Shown: positions 20,467 through 24,410 of the stretch, in pieces
Layout: each line of letters begins with the position of its first letter
Numbering within the stretch: the stretch's first letter is position 1
NCBI GenBank assembly: GCA_023231475.1
Contig: JALJEE010000198.1
Location: forward strand, 1-24,410
DNA: 24,410 nucleotides
Reading direction: 5' to 3'
DNA from: Seison nebaliae
Taxonomy: Eukaryota > Rotifera > Pararotatoria > Seisonacea > Seisonidae
Translations under genes and position numbers: made by a program
The notes under the pieces: model-generated
What the model was told of the DNA's origin: nothing
Seen by the model: the letters and a program-made list of their open reading frames with translations, nothing else
The model's database searches: none

Positions 20467-22875
20467 GTAAATACACATAACACTTCCGCCAACGCCTTTA
20501 TTCCACCAACATATGTTGATAAGTACCGACCATTGAATGGAACTGCAACTGAATGGTCAAACTCGAAGAAAAATGATAATTTAATAGTTTCACAAAAGAA
20601 GAAACTGAAGACACCACCACCCATTCCCCCACCACCAATAATTCCCAAACAAACTCCGACCGATCAATCTACAAATAATAATTCATTTACCAATTCGAAT
20701 AATATGCCGAAGAAAACGAACTTTGAAACTCCGAAATTAATCTCCAAATTGGACTTCCGCGGTTCTCTCTACTCACTGACATCACCTAAATCAACGATCT
20801 CATCATCAAGGAAAATTCATTGGAACAATGATACACCTCACGTCAAATTATGTAAGACGGTTTCCGTAAACGATAATCTCATTCTCGATAAAAGAAAGTT
20901 GCAACAGAATGACGTCCATAAAAGAAGACCAAGTGCCTTTCTCAGATTTTTTTCCACTCAGCCATATGATATCTTTCACACACGTCACAAATCTGCCACA
21001 TTAGTCGACATGACGAATGTGACATCTCACGGAAAATCATTGAAGAAACATAACACGATTATCGAATCACCAACAATTTATGAGAAGCATCCATTATCTA
21101 ATAATCATTCGAGAGATCTTTCTCTCACTAATCCCACTATTCATGACGTAAGTGATAATATCTTTTCTCCAATAGACAATAATTCGCCAAAGACGAAAAT
21201 TTCGAGAAAATTTCAATCGAGAAATGATTATTCGAGAAAGATAAGTAAATCGAATGTTGCAAAATTAGCAGCTAAATTTTCCATAAGTTCAACGCATTTA
21301 GCTCAAAGAAATGAAACGAAATACGATACAAACGACAATTCTGTTAGACAACAACAGAAACCACTTTCACAATATGTCAATGGACCGATTTTGTGTCAGG
21401 ATGACAAATTAAAAAACAGTCAATCGATAACCAATTTAACCGATACATCGCCATTGATTGAGAATCGTAAAGTTTTCTGTTCTCCTAATCAAAGTAGTTT
21501 GAGTAGTTATGAAGGAATGCAACAAAAGAAGAATGATATTGAAAAACGTAATAGTAAACAGAATAATGATAAGGAAACAGTATTAATTAAAAAGAAGATA
21601 AAAGCGAGTGGAGGAAAAAAGATTGGACAGATTCAACTCATTCGTCGAAATAGTGATGAAGATAAATTATTTGTTGACATTCGTAATAACGAATCGAATA
21701 ATATTGATACTTCAATAACAAATAAGAAACAATTGACGGAAAAGAATCGTCCACGTAAATATACTAATAAGAATAAGCGTAATAAAATATCATCACCATC
21801 CACTTTGAGTAAAGGAAAACAATCGGATTCTAGTGGAATCACTACTGCTTCTGCATTATCTGCCGCCACATCTAATTCGTCTTCCCGTCGATTATCGGCA
21901 ACATCTTCTGTGTCATTACAAACAAGTTTATCCGCCAATTCATCAATAGAAAATTATTGTTTACCTGATGAGAAAAGAATTCACGAATCTTTTACATTCA
22001 CTCCTTTCACTTCTCAAACGAAGAAGTGTGAGAAAATTCCAATTGACAACATTGCTCAACTAATAGAAAGACGGAAAATACTTAATAAATTGAGAGGACG
22101 ATTATTAAACAATCTTTCAAATGATACAATAAAGCCAAATGAATATTTTCAATATCTTCCATTTCTCTTTCAAATGAAAGTTGACGAAATTTTCCTTCAA
22201 ACAAATCATGATATGGAAAGTGATTTGGAAAAGTTGATTATTCGCTTAAAAGATGATTTATTGGAAGCGTCAACAGAAGAAGAAGAAACGACTGAAACGG
22301 AAAATAAAGAAAATGTTGATGATATTCTTCAAACTTTAAAAAATCATAAAGAAGAACATGAGAAACGATTAAATTCTTTGAAAGAAGAAATTTGTTCTTA
22401 TGTTGATCGATTAAAACAATGCGAAGCGTTACCAAATGAAATCGGAAAATTGTCAGTTCATGGAGAAAAACTTCAAATGATTCTCACAATTCTGCTGCGT
22501 TTGATTGCCAGATATTCTCGTCAACTAATTACAATGAAAGATAGCGAATTTGAAAAAGAAGTTCCTTTATTTATCAATAATATGCTAATTTTAAATTTCT
22601 TCTAAATTAGAATGAATTGGAAATGGATGAAACGAAAGAAAGAATTGCGGAAGTAATTGAATTGAAAAAGAAGTTTGTCGAAGAGAGTGATGAAGTAACA
22701 TGTGTCATTAAAAGGTTTTTTGTCCAATAAATTATTTGATGTAATTTCATAACTTTTCTTCAATAGATATTTTAATGAAACAGAATTCCAAAATTATTGT
22801 CAAATGACTCAAACTTATGTGGAATTGTCTTTGTCAATGAAAGATATTGAAATGCAAATTGAATCAATCAGGTAA
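20467..22875 (+). CDS. shrm: Shroom family protein, C-terminal exons with the SD2 (ASD2) domain
   Basis: Exons 20467-22560, 22611-22714 and 22767-22875 join through GT-AG introns of 50 and 52 nt, giving 768 codons plus TAA (22873-22875). The first exon opens after an acceptor with VNTHNTSANAFIPPTYVDKY; there is no ATG near its start, so upstream exons must exist. Next is a proline stretch (TPPPIPPPP, about 20611-20637), which could bind SH3, EVH1 or profilin partners. A long disordered Ser/Asn/Lys region follows. From about 22027 on comes the helical SD2 domain. It includes LKEEICSYVDRL, then LPNEIGKLSVHGEKLQMILT, resembling the family's PNEFDKF..FIGDLDKVVNLLLSL, and after splicing CVIKRYFNETEFQNYCQM, resembling DILANYLSEESLADYEHF. 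SD2 binds Rho kinase and recruits it to apical junctions for actomyosin contraction. The usual SLSGRLAR is diverged (LLRLIARYSRQ). Confidence 0.87.
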
Positions 22876-23180
22876 TCAATGAAGGACGGACATTTCAAAT
22901 TCCTAGAAAGTGAAGTGAAGTGAAACCGGTAATTTAAAAAATTCAACAATTATCTTCATTTTTTCGACATTTTTATTGTGTTACGCGATTGCTATTCACA
23001 TTACAACTAAGACGAAACTTTGTTTTCTATTGAATTAAGAAATATATTGGTAAATGTTTGACTCAGGCATTTCTCAGCGTGCATGTTGTACAGCTAAAGG
23101 ACACAAAATCCTCAATGCCGCAATATGATCTGTAACTATTCCTTAATCTATTGTTTTTCTTCCTCAATTTTAACGTTTAA

Positions 23181-23186
23181 AATAAA
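23181..23186 (+). terminator. Candidate poly(A) signal for the Shroom gene
   Basis: AATAAA about 305 bp after the stop codon at 22873. It is the first canonical hexamer I see downstream. Confidence 0.4.
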
Positions 23187-24020
23187 ATTTATCGAGAAAA
23201 ATTCTTATCATTTAGCACAACAACATTAATATAACTGCTTTCAATAAGAATCAGGTGCGTACAATGAAAACACAAGTTCGCAAAATACAAATAATCATAG
23301 TAGATATAATTGGAAAAAAATTAGGAAAGATTAGAATTGTGTAATCATTTGTTGCAAGAACATTTAATGAGAGAAGGTGGTCGGAAAGTTCTACTCATTT
23401 CGATTTTCTGTTCAAAATCGGTCAGTTCTGTGCTTTTCATTCGGCCAGAATTTCATTCCTTTTATCAAAAATGACAGTTTTACTAGTTATTAGAATGCCA
23501 TGAGTTTCAGAAATAATTCATGATGGAAAATTTTCCAATTTCCAATATACAATTTCTTTATAATGAACCAAACTATCTTTCATCCGCATTTCAAAAAATT
23601 CTGACGATGAAAAGTGCACGAAAATCACTCATATACTTAAAAAAAACCCTTTTTAGAAATATTAATCAAGATTTAGTATATGTTGCTATTTAGTTTCGAC
23701 TATTTCAAATCACATGATATTCCAGTTAAAAATTTAAAGTTAAAGAAATTTCATGTCATTTATTTAGAAATTTTTCTCTACAAAAATATCTGGTATATGT
23801 CATTTATTTATAATCATTGGTTAGTTTTCTCTTTTTGTTACGACAAATCAATTTTTTTTGAAAAGAGCTAAAATATTACTTTTATGTACAATAACACTTC
23901 AAAGTTAAAAGTTGATGTTACTGCTTGCTTTTAAGTAACTATAACGTTACAAACAAAAATTTTGTATGCTAGAGTAGAACTAGTGGAAGAGTAGATGACC
24001 ACAGAACTATCTTCTGGCAA

Positions 24021-24135
24021 GTGAGAAAAAACTCACAGCAACAAGTGTTTTACATATGTAAAACAATAGCCACAATAATCGGAGATAGATAGGCCAATAA
24101 CGTTCTATGAAGAGAACGGTCTGATTAGGCCAATA
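24021..24135. repeat. Cluster of hairpins and a 10-bp direct repeat
   Basis: Within 115 bp lie GTGAG-AAAAAA-CTCAC (24021-24036), a 20-bp perfect palindrome TGTTTTACATATGTAAAACA (24046-24065), a hairpin CGTTCT-ATGAAG-AGAACG (24101-24118), and TAGGCCAATA repeated directly at 24090-24099 and 24126-24135, flanking that last hairpin. There is no coding potential. It may be part of a degraded mobile element or a structured site; I cannot tell which. Confidence 0.5.
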
Positions 24136-24410
24136 GCGCTTAATTCGTTCAAATTCGGAGAACGATATCAATATCTAACTCGAAACATAACTAACAACTT
24201 CGATACCTATAATTTGCTCATTCATTCAATTTTTGATCAAGGAAAAAAAAGATATTTTCTAGCACATTAGAAAGAACCAAAAATAGTAACTATCAATCAA
24301 AATTTTTTGAAAAATTTTATTTTAATTATATAAAAAATATGAAAAAAGAAGAAAAAAGTTCCCATAATCCGTCTTACGAATCTTCCTAGATTTTAGAGGA
24401 AATTTAGGAA

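Larger units (their letters stand above)
22876..24410. other. 3' flank, no gene recognised
   Basis: AT-rich sequence downstream of the Shroom stop. The only open frame of note (23680-23871) is Phe/Tyr/Ile-rich and looks like chance. It holds a short (GTGAA)3 pentamer at 22910-22924, a poly(A) signal candidate, and the palindrome cluster at 24021-24135. Confidence 0.5.

Noticed and set aside
21633-21938. 101-codon minus-strand frame opposite the Shroom exon
   Set aside because: It is a shadow of the coding strand, and the opposite frame is supported by splicing and SD2 similarity.
1-24410. tRNA genes, CRISPR arrays, bacterial operons or origins
   Set aside because: I found no B-box with an A-box partner, no regularly spaced repeats, and no Shine-Dalgarno or operon organisation.

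Overview
This is an AT-rich animal (metazoan) genomic window. I judge GC at about 30% by eye and did not compute it. Three observations point to a eukaryote. Genes are split by very short GT-AG introns (45-67 nt in the well-supported models). A Shroom SD2 domain is present, and that family is restricted to animals. A non-LTR retrotransposon fragment lies at the left edge. The compact introns and the Ser/Asn/Thr-run-rich coding sequence would suit a small arthropod, for example an acariform mite, but this is a guess from style and not from a marker.

Left edge (1-2260). A broken LINE reverse-transcriptase fragment occupies about 1-771. Next is a minus-strand stretch of small protein-like pieces (884-1526) with weak histone H2A-like features. 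After that comes a 204-bp MITE-like element (1710-1913) bracketed by a perfect 10-bp direct repeat.

Compact gene cluster (2265-5246). Three housekeeping genes lie close together: a CEP44-like centriole protein (+), a branched-chain alpha-ketoacid dehydrogenase kinase, BCKDK (+, one exon), and a six-exon centrin (-) that converges on BCKDK with 120 bp between the stop codons. Two of the three act at centrioles. BCKDK is a mitochondrial kinase and unrelated in role.

Large non-coding gap (5247-12014). I find no convincing gene here, only microsatellites, small palindromes, an X-box-like site close to the centrin start and one short open stretch of unknown meaning.

Right half (12015-22875). A 3.3-kb exon encodes a low-complexity protein rich in Ser, Asn, Thr and basic residues. 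About 5 kb downstream are three well-supported terminal exons of a Shroom family gene (SD2, the Rho-kinase-binding domain). Between them I found six small candidate exons with usable splice sites. Each joins the next in a compatible reading phase. The chain is consistent with one Shroom gene of roughly 2,100 codons running from 12015 to 22875. The three terminal exons are secure; the link to the big exon is inference.

Right edge (22876-24410). This is a 3' flank with a candidate poly(A) signal and a cluster of palindromes and direct repeats near 24.02-24.14 kb. I saw no tRNA, rRNA, CRISPR or bacterial-type features.
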